A stretch of 64,000 nt of DNA, from positions 1,055,038-1,119,037 of the forward strand of contig NW_019091416.1 of the NCBI RefSeq assembly GCF_001949145.1. Direction: 5' to 3'. Below, piece after piece: positions 23,351-35,603 of this stretch (its first letter is position 1; every line of letters begins with the position of its first letter). Source of the DNA: Acanthaster planci. Its lineage: Eukaryota; Echinodermata; Asteroidea; Valvatida; Acanthasteridae. Both the position numbers and the translations under genes were made by a program. The notes under the pieces are model-generated. The model made no database searches, had not been told where the DNA came from, and worked only from the letters and a program-made list of their open reading frames with translations.

Positions 23351-23605
23351 CCTGGGCCGTTTTCCGATATTCAACTTCGTCTCCGTCTCAGGCGTCGTCC
23401 CCGAAACCAATCCCCGATTGTGGGTCTGAAGCGTTTAAATCAAAATGGCTTACTGTAATTTTTTGCTCTATTGCATCTTATCTGATGTTTTGTAGCACTA
23501 TTAGACTAATCAGTGCGCTTACAGCTTCAAAGTCAGGTAGTAAAAAAAAAAAAACAGTTGAAGCCTGAGACGGAGCCGAAGTTTAGTGTTGGAAAACGGC
23601 CCAGG
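23351..23605. mobile_element. Foldback MITE with 43-bp inverted ends
   Basis: The arm 23351-23393 (starting CCTGGGCCGTTTTCC, ending CTCCGTCTCAGGC) is inverted at 23563-23605 (GCCTGAGACGGAGC through ACGGCCCAGG) with a few mismatches. The 169-bp interior is non-coding and ends in an A-run. No target-site duplication was confidently seen. Confidence 0.85.
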
Positions 23606-23815
23606 AGCACGTTACAAGTAAATACCGCCCTCTTACCGCAGTAATCAGCCCGCACGCAGGATTGATCAGGGGCGTTTGGGAAAGTCGCAGTCAAATCCGA
23701 CCAAATACTTCAAGTGGAAGCACCTGTGTTGTATCTAAGAAATAGTCACAGAGAACAAAAAGGTATAGGCCTACATTTAAATTGTACCCAGTTGTTTTGA
23801 AGATACAAGGGAAAG

Positions 23816-23985
23816 AGTTCCATATACGGACAACACTAATTTTCCCAAAACATGTCCCAGAAAGTGAAATTTAGCTGAGAAATTTCCAAAACATTTACTT
23901 ATAAAATACGTGGGTTTTTTTTCAGACAAGTCTCACATAGGTTTGTGCACAGGGGCATTAAGTGTTGTCCGTATAATATGGAACT
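23816..23985 (-). mobile_element. Short MITE family M1, copy B, intact termini
   Basis: A 170-bp non-coding element with inverted ends, AGTTCCATATACGGACAACA on the left and its near-complement (TGTTGTCCGTATAATATGGA) on the right. It is homologous, inverted, to 6078-6232. The size, TIRs and lack of an ORF fit a MITE. No clear target-site duplication was identified. Confidence 0.72.
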
Positions 23986-26030
23986 GATTCCGATACAGGT
24001 TGCATAGATTTAATTTTTCGCCAGAATGTTTCATAAATCTTTGAAGTATTACACTCGCTAGTTTAACCTGAATGGGTGGCTGACACCTCCATCTAACGTG
24101 AGCGGGCGCACGCGAGACAGATCGTACAGCCCAGACAAGTCGACGCTGTATTAGGCCACGTGAAGAAAAAATAGTTTATCGTCCTTTTTAATTAATGGAA
24201 GCGGCAGCTTTTTAAAATGGTATTGACTGTTTCCCTGATGCTGCTTTTCCTCATGCACTACATGGTTTATCGTTAGTAAGTGTAAATCCTTGCCTAAAGT
24301 CACAGGCCTGGAAACTTCTCATAGTTTTGATTGTTTTTAGGCCAGTTCAAATTAATGTTTAGGTTCACGCTGCTGCTGGGTTTTGAATAACAACCAATGA
24401 CCAGAAAACACTCAATATCAAAGATTATGTTTGGAAACATATCATTGATCGATTGGTTGGAAAATTCCCATTTGGTTACTTGGTTGAGAAACGACAGAAG
24501 TGACAGAAGTGGTTCATTGGATGGACCGAAACACAAACCAGAAAGGCCATAAATATTATAGACTTAACGCCTGCTACCTTCACTTGTTCCTGAAGTCGTT
24601 AATGACACTTTCACCGAATAAGCCTTCACAAAATTATTTATAAATAATTTATTTGTAATATAAATAAATGCATTGCTTGTTTGTCATCGAAACCCATAAT
24701 GCATGTGTCGAAAAGGTTTATTCAGGGTAAAAGGAGGTGTTTGTTCGGCTAAACAAACTGAATTATTTCAGTGACTCAAGCTCCATGTGGCTAGAATCTC
24801 TGCTTCTGTTATCAGTGGAACAGACTTTAGCTACAAAACTTGCTGGTACACACTACACTGGAAAAGTTGTATGGTTGCTCTGTCCTTTTTTTAAAAAAAT
24901 TGGTGGTCGGCCTTTCAAGTCATATCACATTTAAACTAACGTGCTGGAACTTTTGTGTGTCAAAATTGTAACAAACTGAACCCTTGGATTATTCAAGAAG
25001 CAACTCTCCCCCAAAAGCCACAAAAAAAAAAAAATAGACAAAAACAACAAAAAACCTCTCAGTCAGCACTAAGGTTTGAAATATTGTTTGTAAGTAATAT
25101 CTTGAGGATTTACTGTTTCATAAGGATTGTGAAATATTGCCATTGCATGGAGATGTATTGGACCTCCATATGGACGAATGTATGCAAAAGGGAACAACCC
25201 AACATTTTAATCTTGAATTACCGGGGTGAAATAGGGTAATGAACCAATTAGCAAAACAGGTTTTCTTGGTAACCCATAATCCATCACTTTGTATTTCGCA
25301 CGCATGCAGTACTGAGTTACCTCTCTTGTCACGACACCCTTTCCCGAGAACAGAGTTGTAACACGTAGCAAATCTTGGCATCTTACAAACAAATGAACAC
25401 CCCACCAAAAAATGCAACTATGACAAGAAATTATTGCCCAGTCGTGGGTCTCTGTTCAACACCTGAGGCTAACAAATCATGAGTTAGATGTATCTGGGCT
25501 AAGTGACGGCTGCAATGTTGTAGGCCATGAGAGCTAACAGCTATCAACATTTTTCTGATAATGATTGATGTGATTGAGTGTTCAAACAAAAAGTTGAGGC
25601 CTTACCGTGCAACAAATATTTCATGATTCTACGTGTCGGGTGATTGCACGCATATTCAACGTACAAAGACCATAAAATTTAAAAAATAAAACTCAACAAG
25701 GTAACCTTGATATTTGACTGTAAACAAATTCTACAAAAACTTAAAAAAAATTCAGAAATCCAAGTGGTGTGGTAAGAATCAAACCACAGACCAGAACTTG
25801 GAAACTAAGGAGTAATGTCTGCATGTTCATTCTAGTACAAGCAGCACAAAATAAGAAAAAACAAATTTCTTAAATAATTTTAAGCAAAAGCCACACTGGT
25901 TAGGAACTCAGTCACACATTTTCTTGGCTCATGTAGGAATTGAACCACAAACCAGTACACAAAAACAGGATGACTACGTGCGGCCTAAATGCTGCAATTG
26001 TTCAACCTCGGGCAGGTCAGAGTGTCCTTT
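23986..26030. other. Intergenic, AT-rich
   Basis: No coding exon recognised. Near 24636-24668 there is a very AT-rich, partly palindromic stretch (TTTATAAATAATTTA). Two loosely similar segments near 25765 and 25930 (AATCAAACCACAGACCAG and AATTGAACCACAAACCAG) may be fragments of one SINE-like repeat. Confidence 0.45.
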
Positions 26031-26153
26031 TTGTTTGTTTGTGTGTTTGTTTGTTTGTGGGGTGGGTTGTATGGTTGTTTGTTTGTTGGGTTGTTGGGGG
26101 GTGTTTGTTTGTTTGTTTGTTTGTTTGTTTGTTTGTTTGTTTGTTTGTTTTTG
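26031..26153 (+). repeat. (TTTG)n microsatellite
   Basis: An interrupted TTTG array; the cleanest block of about ten units lies at 26103-26150. Long open frames across it are repeat artefacts. Confidence 0.95.
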
Positions 26154-28189
26154 GGGAACCTAAATTGATGCCAACTTGAAGACTAATACACCTTTCTTCA
26201 TTCCCAAACTGCACAGCCATTTAATTTAATGTTGTAGCTAAGCAGACAATTTTGCTTAGTAATTTGTACCTGTCTAAGCAGTATCCAGTTTTAAGCCAGT
26301 TACACACTGTATACATACATGCATTTTGCCTCAAATAATTTTTTCTGGTCGCCCATTTTTATGAAACAGAGTTTTTTTCTGAGTTCAACAAAAAACTGTG
26401 GTAGTTTGGTCAACATGTCACTTGTTATTGGCTTGATTTTGTAGAAATCCTACAAAAAAGAAACAAAGCAAGAGGGCATGTGATGTTTGTTGTTAATCAT
26501 GCATATTACTTGTTGCCAGTTTACCACTGAATTTTGTTTAACTCATTAGCCTTAGGTGGTACTTTGTTTGAAATGGTTCCCTTTAACCATAGTTTACCAT
26601 GTAAATGGGTAATTTTGAGTATATTGCTGCTTGCTCACATTAGCAGTTTTTGTACTTTGCAAATTGCAACTCAAGTGCTGAGAAAAGGTGTGGCTGGTCT
26701 TTGATTCTTGAAGTCTAGGACATCAGGCTCAGAATTCATCAAGTGTTTTCCTGCCCCAGTACAACTCGGAGAGGATTCCATGTCAGGCGAAAGGGCTGGG
26801 AAGACATATAAAGTTCGGGGCTCCATTACAAACACAACTTTGCACCGCTGCACATTGTGAATTGGCTCGGAATGTCGGTTGCTAGCCAGCACAGTTAACG
26901 TCAGTGCTGGATCTGATGTAGGCTAGATTAGGGTAATGTTTCAGCCGCTCGGGTTGGTTTGCTGTAATGGATCCCCCTATTTCCATGCCTCTGTATCTGG
27001 AGCGGGCGCAAACAAAATGTTTGTGCTGAAATTGAGCGCCCCACTTTAAAATGAAATCGGCGGTATCGTTGAAATAACGAAGAACATTGTATTTGCTCGT
27101 TGTTGTACTTTTGCCCCCAAAAGCCAATGGACACTAACATATTTCTTTTTGCATCGAAATAAGGTTCCCTGAATTGTGGCAAGTCATTGGCATCTTTATC
27201 ATAATCCAGGTTTCAGAGTCTAGAAAGTTTCTTTGATTGCTTCAACTTTCAACATTATCTCTTCTAACTTTTCTTTGAGAGTTTCAAGGGAAAATACACT
27301 CTGTCACTAACACAGCAGTTCGGATAACCTTCAAGTAGGTTCATTTTCTTCATGTAGGCCCATACATGTAATTAGCTCCTTTTAATGGCATTTTTCACAA
27401 TGCGGATACATGCACATACTGCACACATCTGAAGTGTTTTTTTTTAGACACGACTCCTCTGGTACTCTTCCCAGTACATGTGAGCTCACAAAGGGACCAG
27501 TAAAGCACAGGGATTTATACCAATCCTCTCATTTCAATTTTGTTGTTGAACAAGTTGATCAACAACACTGGCCAGCGGCTATCTTCCCCCCATCAGAATG
27601 CTTAAATGATTGATAACCTATGTGGTCTGTATTGTGTTGGGGGTTACTTGACAGATGTGAAAGGACTTTAGTACCAAGGCACAAAAAACCTTTCAGTTGT
27701 ACAAAAGTTCACATACTTCCCTCTTTTCTAACTTTTGATGGGGACAGAAATTCGGTTGAACAGGTCACTGTCACATTTTGAGGGGGAATAGTCCCAAAAT
27801 GTAGGTCTGCATTGAACACTTTTACCGGGTTGTAATTTGGGAATGCGTGTATTTGGGATGTACTGCTAAAATCTAATGAGATTTGTGTTCACGCTTTATT
27901 TCAAGTTCATTAAGTGAGAGTTTTCGCAATAACTGTGACTGCATGTGTAGTTGTTGGTGGTGGTAGTTACTCAGCTCTTTTGACTTGAGACTCAGTGCCT
28001 GAATGAGAGATGGTTCTTTGTTACATAGCAGCAGCATCCAGTCAGGCCAGTTTTTACAGGGTAACTCCAGGAGTCGCGCCAACACATTGCTCGCTTGTGG
28101 GCATTATAATGCAGAGCATGCATGACCATTGTGGGATCTTTGCCTGGGCACGAGCCATAGGGCTCGCATCACGGTGGTGCCGCACCAGT
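26154..28189. other. Intergenic, no recognised feature
   Basis: Apparently unique sequence. No splice-bounded conserved protein segment was found on either strand. Confidence 0.45.
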
Positions 28190-28343
28190 GGCAGAACAAT
28201 TTTCATGGTGGGGTCAAGTTGTTAGACCATCAGGCATCAGCCATTAAGGGCTTGATCCATTGAGCCCCACACCATAATAGGACCTGCAAAAGGTAGGGGG
28301 AGGGCAGGCCCCCAGTCAAAAATCCCCCCCTCCCCCACTTCCA
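28190..28343 (+). repeat. Dispersed repeat family R2, copy 1
   Basis: Shares, in the same order, CATCAGGCATCAGCCATTAAG, GGACCTGCAAA, a G-rich run and GGCCCCCAGTCAAAAA with the reverse complement of 30463-30640. The first block is 21 bp with one difference. It is non-coding and the family is not recognised. Confidence 0.72.
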
Positions 28344-30462
28344 CCACCATTGGTTGTCGCATGCATGTGCCAACCAAGTCTTTCTCCTCCTTCATCATGG
28401 ACGAGATGGAACTGATGCATGGTGTCTGTAGACCGATCCCACCACGGGATGACTACACTGTGTAGAGTCAGGGGAGGGAGACACCAGACCAGAAATGATG
28501 GAATCATTATGCCAGATGGCATTAGAAAAATCACCGTAATGGGGCAGTTATGCTGAACAGTTGCTGGCATGATGCCAACACTGCTGCAGTCCACAGTGAG
28601 TGCATGATAATCTCTCGGTGTCTTGCATTGGTGTACATCATTAGATTTTATAGACGTGGCTTAAAAAATTAACAATCCTTGGGGTTCGAAATGTTATGTT
28701 GTAATTTGTAAGATTGTTATGAACTTTTTCACTGCAACCTTTTTGGCATCAGGATATGTAAATTTGATTGTTTGGTTTTGCCATTTGCCAAATAAAGGCT
28801 CATTTGACTGCACTAGTAAGCAAGAGGTTATGGGTTGTGAGTCTGCCAAGCTCGTGCCTTGTTCACAAAATTTCTCAAAGGTTTGTTAGCCTAGGGTAGG
28901 CAAAAGACTTAAAGATTGAGGTCTGATTTTCATTCTTGGAAGCACTGTTTTAAATGTCACAAATTCCCTGTTACTTCTGTAAACAAGTACTTTTTCACAC
29001 ATTAACAGAGAAAAAATAATAAATAAATTTGTTTTCATTATTTTCATTTTGTATTCATTACCTTTTTCTCATTTAAAACAGTTTTTCTTTTCCGATTCTA
29101 CTAGCCCAATAACTTCATTTCGTTGGCTTTTACTGTTTAACTGGTTTGACACATGTTTGACAGGTTTGACACCTTTTTTGACAGGTTTGACACCTTTATT
29201 GACAGGTTTGACACATTTTTCAAGTTTGACACATTTTTTCCAGGGATGACTGCCAGCGAATGGTAAAAAGATTTTTCAAAAGATAGACAAACAAACCTTT
29301 CACGTTTCAGCAAAAAAGGTCGAGCTGTCTGGTTGTTCAATAAGTACATTGTGCTCTGCACTCAATGCTATGGGACGGTTATGAAGTTTCCTACGTACTT
29401 GTATAAATCGGTTTCTTTTCATATTAGTCCAGATAAAAAGTAAGGTAGTTTATGCATTTTCGGTTCTCTTTTGCAGGCCTTGGATATTGTACATTTCTCT
29501 GGAGTTTGAGATGTCTTACAAGCTTCTCTGGTATTTTGGATTAGACTGGTAAGTGTAAGCCCAATCGAGAAACTCTCAGATACAATAGGTATGTAGGATT
29601 GCTTTGAAAATGGTTTACCAAGAATGTTGCAGTAGTTCATGTGTTGTCCTGTTTACAACTCAAATGGAACTTTTAAAATGTGCCAAATATTGTTAGTGAC
29701 TTGGTTACTGTAATGTAACAATTTATATGACCTGTCCGTTTTATGGCAGAAACATTTTCTATTTACCACTTGCCGCCGGATGACGTGCTGAAACACACAG
29801 TTTTCCTTATTTGTTCCACAGAGGATGTATACACTCTGTTTGAAAATTCCTCTTTCATTTCCGCGATTGACGTATTAAGGCATTGTGCTTGGTTGGGTTA
29901 GCAATAAACTGCAAGGCTGAAGAATTTGCAATGAAAAAAAAAACACCACCCCAGGGAGCTCTTTCAGGGTAAAAAATACCTGACATTAACTGGTTAAGAA
30001 TCCTGCTTGTGAAACAAAGGTGCACGATTGGCATAGCATCAGAAGACTGTTATTTGTGACAAGTCCGCAGTCATCTTGTAGAACGTGCATAAATGAAATA
30101 AAGGGTCCTCCAAAGAAACCACTGAAATGTTAGGATTTGAAAAAGTAACCTTTTAGTTGTTCCTTGTGGAGTCTAGAAGGAAGACCTGGTCAACACTGGT
30201 TGAAACGGTGTCTGATTTAAAAAAAGTCGGCATTCATCAGGGATGCCACTCTCATCCACTGAGTGCAAGATTCGCACATTTCATGTGTTATTCTTGTAGT
30301 GTTACACTAGCCTGTGATTTATCGAGCAAAAAAAAAAAACAAAACAAGGAAATAAAAATTAAGCCTAATTTGCTTAACCCTGCTGTGTCCTGTCCCGAAG
30401 ATGGTCCTTCAGGTTATATCTGGTGCTAAAGGGACATTTTGGATTTTATCAGTCACTGGCAA
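28344..30462. other. Intergenic with one tandem repeat
   Basis: Apart from the TTTGACA array at 29143-29240, no feature could be supported. Confidence 0.45.
29143..29240 (+). repeat. TTTGACAGGTTTGACACCTT tandem repeat
   Basis: A roughly 20-bp composite unit built from TTTGACA half-units, about five copies with small indels. Confidence 0.88.
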
Positions 30463-30640
30463 TGGAAGTGGGATAGCCAGGGGGACCAGTGGCCCTCCCA
30501 CTTTTTGACTGGGGGGCATTGCCCCCCTTCTCTTTGCAGGTCCTTTAATGGGGAAGGGCTTAATGGCTGATGCCTGATTGTCCAACAACTGGCCCCTGCC
30601 CCACTTTGGAAATCGTTCCACTGGCGGCGATCACAGTGGT
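30463..30640 (-). repeat. Dispersed repeat family R2, copy 2 (inverted)
   Basis: Opposite orientation to copy 1, 2.1 kb away. Conserved blocks on this strand include CTTAATGGCTGATGCCTGAT, TTTGCAGGTCC and TTTTTGACTGGGGGGC. Confidence 0.72.
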
Positions 30641-30679
30641 AATGATACACGTTTCATGCAACCAGGACTTGTCTGTATT

Positions 30680-30900
30680 TAGGCCTTTTTACACTAGACA
30701 AATCTCAAGAGTTGAAGCAGGGTTGAGGAAGGGTCGAATCCACACTTTTCATTTTCAGCCACTGGGCCAACCCAGCATCAACCCTGAGATTTACTTCAAC
30801 CAGGGTTGATCTCAATCCTGCTCTGGACCAGGGTTGAGATTTTTGAACCGGATTGAAAATTGTTCGGGGTCGTCTCCAGGTTGAACTCGCCCCGAAAAGC
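30680..30900. repeat. Possible fragment of a TIR element with AACCCTGAGATT repeats
   Basis: Begins GGCCTTTTTACACTAGACAA, typical in style of invertebrate DNA-transposon ends. It then carries alternating forward and inverted copies of AGGGTTGA and AACCCTGAGAT (30719, 30781, 30803, 30829). No matching opposite terminus was found. Confidence 0.35.
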
Positions 30901-33900
30901 CCGGTTTTGCTCGAAACAAATGTAAGCCAATGCTGCGTTGGGCTTGAAAAATCAAATTTCCAACCTATATGTTACACTTCCAGCTCTGATATTGCTTACA
31001 TGTACATATCCCAGTCCCCTCTAGCGTAACTGAGTAAGGGGGGGGGGGCTTGACTTGACCATCATTAACCAGTTTGGAAGCAAATTCTGGTCCGAGCCCC
31101 GTCTCCCCGCTAACAACCTTGGGAGTGCCACTGATTACACGTTTCTTTGAAAATTGAAGAATTTTGACCATTGTGGCACTGTGAGGAGGGAATTCCTTGT
31201 TTTTTTTTCCTTTTGTTGCAGTACAAGTGTTTGTGTGAAAGTAACATGTAATCAGAGGCCTTCTGTAAGGAGAATAACCTAGAAAGCTTTTGACCAGAGA
31301 CTTCTGCATGCCGACTTCTGCAAAGTCTCTTCCCCGGACCCAGATCTCCTGAAAAGTTACGAGCTTCTCTGTTTTGATTTCAAGAGTGCTTCCCCTACAA
31401 ATTGTCTCAACTTGAACTTTGTAACGCACTCGACTTCCTCATTAAAACACCCCTTATCTGGTGATGCCCATAAAAAGATGTTGAACAATCCCGAAGATGT
31501 AACCTTTGCAGCCGTGCTGCCGCGACTGCATGCCGTAGTAAGAAAAAAATTCATGCAGATGATGTTGTAAGTGGGTTAAGGGGGTCACAATTGGGGCAGG
31601 TAATGGCCTCTAAATGAACAGTATCTGGCGCCAAGTCCGTCATCATGATGCTGGCAATTACACACACATAGCAGTCCCTAGACCCGGATAGGTTCTTTTG
31701 GTGCGTTGGCCCGTCTGCCGTTATTTTATGGCCGATGTCAATTTTTTGGTCAGTTTTGGTCGTATTCCAAACTCCTATTTGGATGATTTTTTTTTTTTTT
31801 TCAATTTTAATCCAGTGGGCGAGGTAGACAATTTATGCCACCGGCTGGCCCTGCTTGGAGGGCATTAATCTTTGTACCCCTTCCCGAACATGTTGGCATG
31901 CAAACAGGGCCAGTTGCCTCTGAATCTGCCCCAACAAGTTGGACAGTTTTTTTTGTGGTTGGTGCAGATTTTAGGGTCTTAAAGGGGGAGGGAAGGAGGG
32001 AATGGTTGCAGGCAGGCAGCCTGGAGGAAATAGGAACGAAAATTCAGTTTTAGAAATCAGAAACTAACTGTTGACTTTATGGTGTTCCAGGACACATGCA
32101 GAGTGTATTCGGACAGTACACAATGCAGGGAGGGGACTTCATTGTGAATCGGAGATTTTTGGGCAAACTCATTCGCAAAGGGCTTCTTTTTTTTTTTTAC
32201 ATCTATCCGTACTGGTAGGCCATTTTTTCTGCCCGTGATACAAAAGTCCCACCATCACCTGAGCAACAAGGAAGCACCTTGTCTCTGTCCTTCACCGTGT
32301 CTCAGCGTGTTTTTTTTCTTAATCCAAATCCCAGCTTCATTGTTTATTCCTTCATTGTATCTCTGTCACATCTGAAGAAGGAAAAAGTAACAGATGTTTG
32401 TTTGTTTCACTTTTATTTGTTGGACTGGGTGGAATAAACGATTGGGTCATCAATCTGGCTAGTGCCCCGAGCTCCAGTCATACAAGGAACATCTTTTCTT
32501 TCCATTTTCTTCAATCATTTTGCACTTGCATACTCAGATGATGCATTTATAAGGTATAGGTAAAGGGACATAAGTCTCCTTTCACTCCCTGCGGTTTCTC
32601 AGTTTTGTTGCCAATATCAGTAGTTGTTATTCCTCAAATTGTGGAATATTTAGAGCTTTTTATGCTTCCATGTTTTCCATGTTTTGCCACTCATGAACAG
32701 TGTAGCAAGGTTTGGGCACTTTGACCCAAAAAATGCGTTTTCATTTGTGAGAGAACCAACACCGTATCACAGACACTCTAAGCTGCCGTGAAAAGTCACG
32801 GTATTTTCTTGTCATGGTTACCACCCCTCTGCTAGACATTCTATAGGGCTCTGCTCATCTCTGAATCACCTTTTCTCCTTATGAACATTCATATACATGT
32901 ATAAAAAATGATCAGTTACCGAGCCTAGGTTTGTGTCAGAAAAGCCCTCGTAAAATGGCCTCTGCTTTTGTGTTCGAATGTAAGCTCCGCATAGATTGCC
33001 CGGGCCAATCGGTGGAGTTGTTGTAAGGGGTACATGAGTTTTATTTACAACCAAAGTCCAAATTTTCTGTTGTAAAAGTCTCAGTTGACCACAGCTGCAT
33101 CCTGGGGGCAATGCGATGTCTTAACTTGGTAAACTAACAACATTTGAATTCTCTCTGGTAATAAAATCAAGAATTTCTCAGATGTGCAAAGTCTCTATAG
33201 CCTGGAAGCCTGAAGACACCTCTGCAAATGAGGATGACACTTTTAGTGCCAGAAAGATGGGAGAAAACCCTGGAATGAGGTAGCAACTGAGTTTTACCCA
33301 ATCCATACTTCAATAGTGTTGTACATTTTGAATAATCATCGAATACATAATTTTACTGCCAAATATCAAATCAGTTAGGTGTAAAAAAAAGGGATTGGAC
33401 AGTAGATGCACCAAGTCAGTCATGGTCAGTGATCCAACTTTTTGAAATGCCTGCTGATATTACGGCAAAACTCAAATTTGTATAGCCAAATGCCTTTTTT
33501 ACGACAAGGCCTTAAATTTAATAACCAAAATCTGTCAAAAACTTTAAAAGAAATCAGTCTACTTCATGTGAGCACATTATGCCAGTTATACTTGATTTGG
33601 ATTTCAAAGGACACAATATCTTTCACGTTTCTTTAAAATAGTGGCATACTGCAGAAGCAGAGATTTCCCATAACAACTGGTAATAAGCAACAGACTTGTC
33701 CTGTAAAGAAGTGTATGTCAAAATTATCTGGCAAGCCTGTTTTGATTTAAGATGATGAATTTTGGTATGACCTAGAGGAAAGATTTTAGTCTGTCAATGA
33801 ATTGATGCTACAAAGATCATCAAAACTTGCCATAAATCATATTTAAGGCAGAAAATTTTAACTAAAATGGAGGAAAACTGCATGTACCAGCAAAGTAAAG

Positions 33901-34688
33901 AGCCAGCACAGTCCATTGTCCGAATTAGGGAGTACTTTTTTTTGGGAGGGGGAGTAGAGTTGAACTGACCCGTGAGGGTTCAAAATCCTGTTCTGCACCT
34001 TGAGCAGGTGAGTAGTACACGTACTTTCTGCCCTGACGGTGCCATTTCAGTAGAGAGTATCCCAGAAAAAAGAGTCAAGGTTGGCATTGTACATTTTATA
34101 ATTTACAAAAGTTCTTTCATAGGGATAGGAGTCTCTGTTTCATGAGTAGGCGTTCCGTGAATGAATGGCCAGATCACTTGCCAGCCAGAGGAAAATACTG
34201 GTATCTCTTGAATGGTAACAGTTTATAGGGAAATAATACATTAACCCTGACTGGTCACAATGGAAGATGCTGCATGAAATCTCCTAGCTCTTTGTGATTC
34301 TTACTTTTCATTTCATCCTCGTGCAAATCAGGAGATATTGGGAGTTTGATGTTGTAGCTATATTACAGGCTTTTAAATGGTTTTGTATACTTTCATTTTT
34401 AGTACGGGAAAAAGTGAAAGGCTGAAAGAGGTCGTTCACAGTAATTATGGAAGGTTGAAAACTATAATAGGGTGAGTGTAACTGTTTTCCAATATTCCAG
34501 AGCACAGTGTTTTGCAGAATTTCAGGATTTGTTTTTAATTCAAAATGCGAACACTCACACATACAGATTCCATGACACTGACGAATTCAAACAGGTATCA
34601 GAGACTTCAAGATGCCACGCATGCATACAAGTTTGACTTGACCACTTAACAGAGGACAGAACACAACAGGAGCAAAGGCTGTTCCCTC
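30901..34688. other. Intergenic, no recognised feature
   Basis: Homopolymer T tracts near 31788 and 32190 and otherwise apparently unique sequence. No conserved coding segment recognised. Confidence 0.45.
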
Positions 34689-34747
34689 GTCCTCGGTGGT
34701 TAGTCTATCGTCCTCGGTGTTTAGTCTATCGTCCTCGGTGGTTAGTA
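34689..34747 (+). repeat. 21-bp tandem repeat, three copies
   Basis: Unit GTCCTCGGTGGTTAGTCTAT plus one base, two full copies and a third nearly full one, with one substitution in the second. Confidence 0.92.
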
Positions 34748-35574
34748 CCTGACCTTGGTCAGTGGGAGTGTTATACTTTTTTGATTGTCTTTTATATGAT
34801 TCTGGTAGACTCTGTTCCATTTGTTTGAATACTTTACTCTTGTGGTATTAAAGGTCTTCAGCAGGTCTTCAGCACTTGAAGTATCAAGACAGATTGGTCA
34901 GTGTCTAAGTTACCCCAAAGTAGTTTGCATGTCTGCAGGGCTGAGCCAGCGAGCTGTTAGGTGTACAAAGGGAACATGCCAATGGCTTGTACCTGCCGGA
35001 CTTTCATTATGGCCACCATTGTCAGTGACATGCCGCCAAAGCTAATTGTTTCACAAGCGGATGATCCATAGTCCATTCCCTCCAAAATGGTGTGATTGGT
35101 AAGGACCGCTGATCAAAGCCACCCCAATCCAGGGTTGCCCTTCTGACAGGTGCTCTGAGGGGTCACCTTGAACTTTTAAAATAGGGTTTCTGCAGTCACC
35201 TAGGTCCCTTCATTCTTTTATTTTCCACCAGTCATCAGATGGATGAGTTGTGAAGGCCAGTCTTGACACGAACAGTAGGTTGATGGCTGGTCATCTATCA
35301 CTGTCTTTTTTCAGCTTTAAAAAAATGATTGTACTTGGTTGTACCGATCAATTTGTTTGGTTATTGTATTGGTCAGTATTTTACCTGAAGTCCAGCAGAC
35401 AGCAGCCAGGACGCCCAGCTTTTACTGGAAAGATGATGTTAAGGGTTCTTCGACCCCGAGCGATTTCGTCCCAGTATTTAACATGGTCATCTTTTATCTT
35501 TGCATGCATGTACATCTTCACAGGCCATTTCTAATGCATGTACAATAATTTTCTCTGCTTTGTTTGTGGTCAAA

Positions 35575-35603
35575 TGTTTGTTTGTTTGTTTGTTTGTTTG
35601 TTT
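35575..35603 (+). repeat. (GTTT)n microsatellite
   Basis: Seven uninterrupted tetramer units. Confidence 0.95.

Noticed and set aside
26031-26220. Cys/Leu/Phe and Thr/Asn/Lys repeat frames on both strands
   Set aside because: Translations of the TTTG microsatellite.
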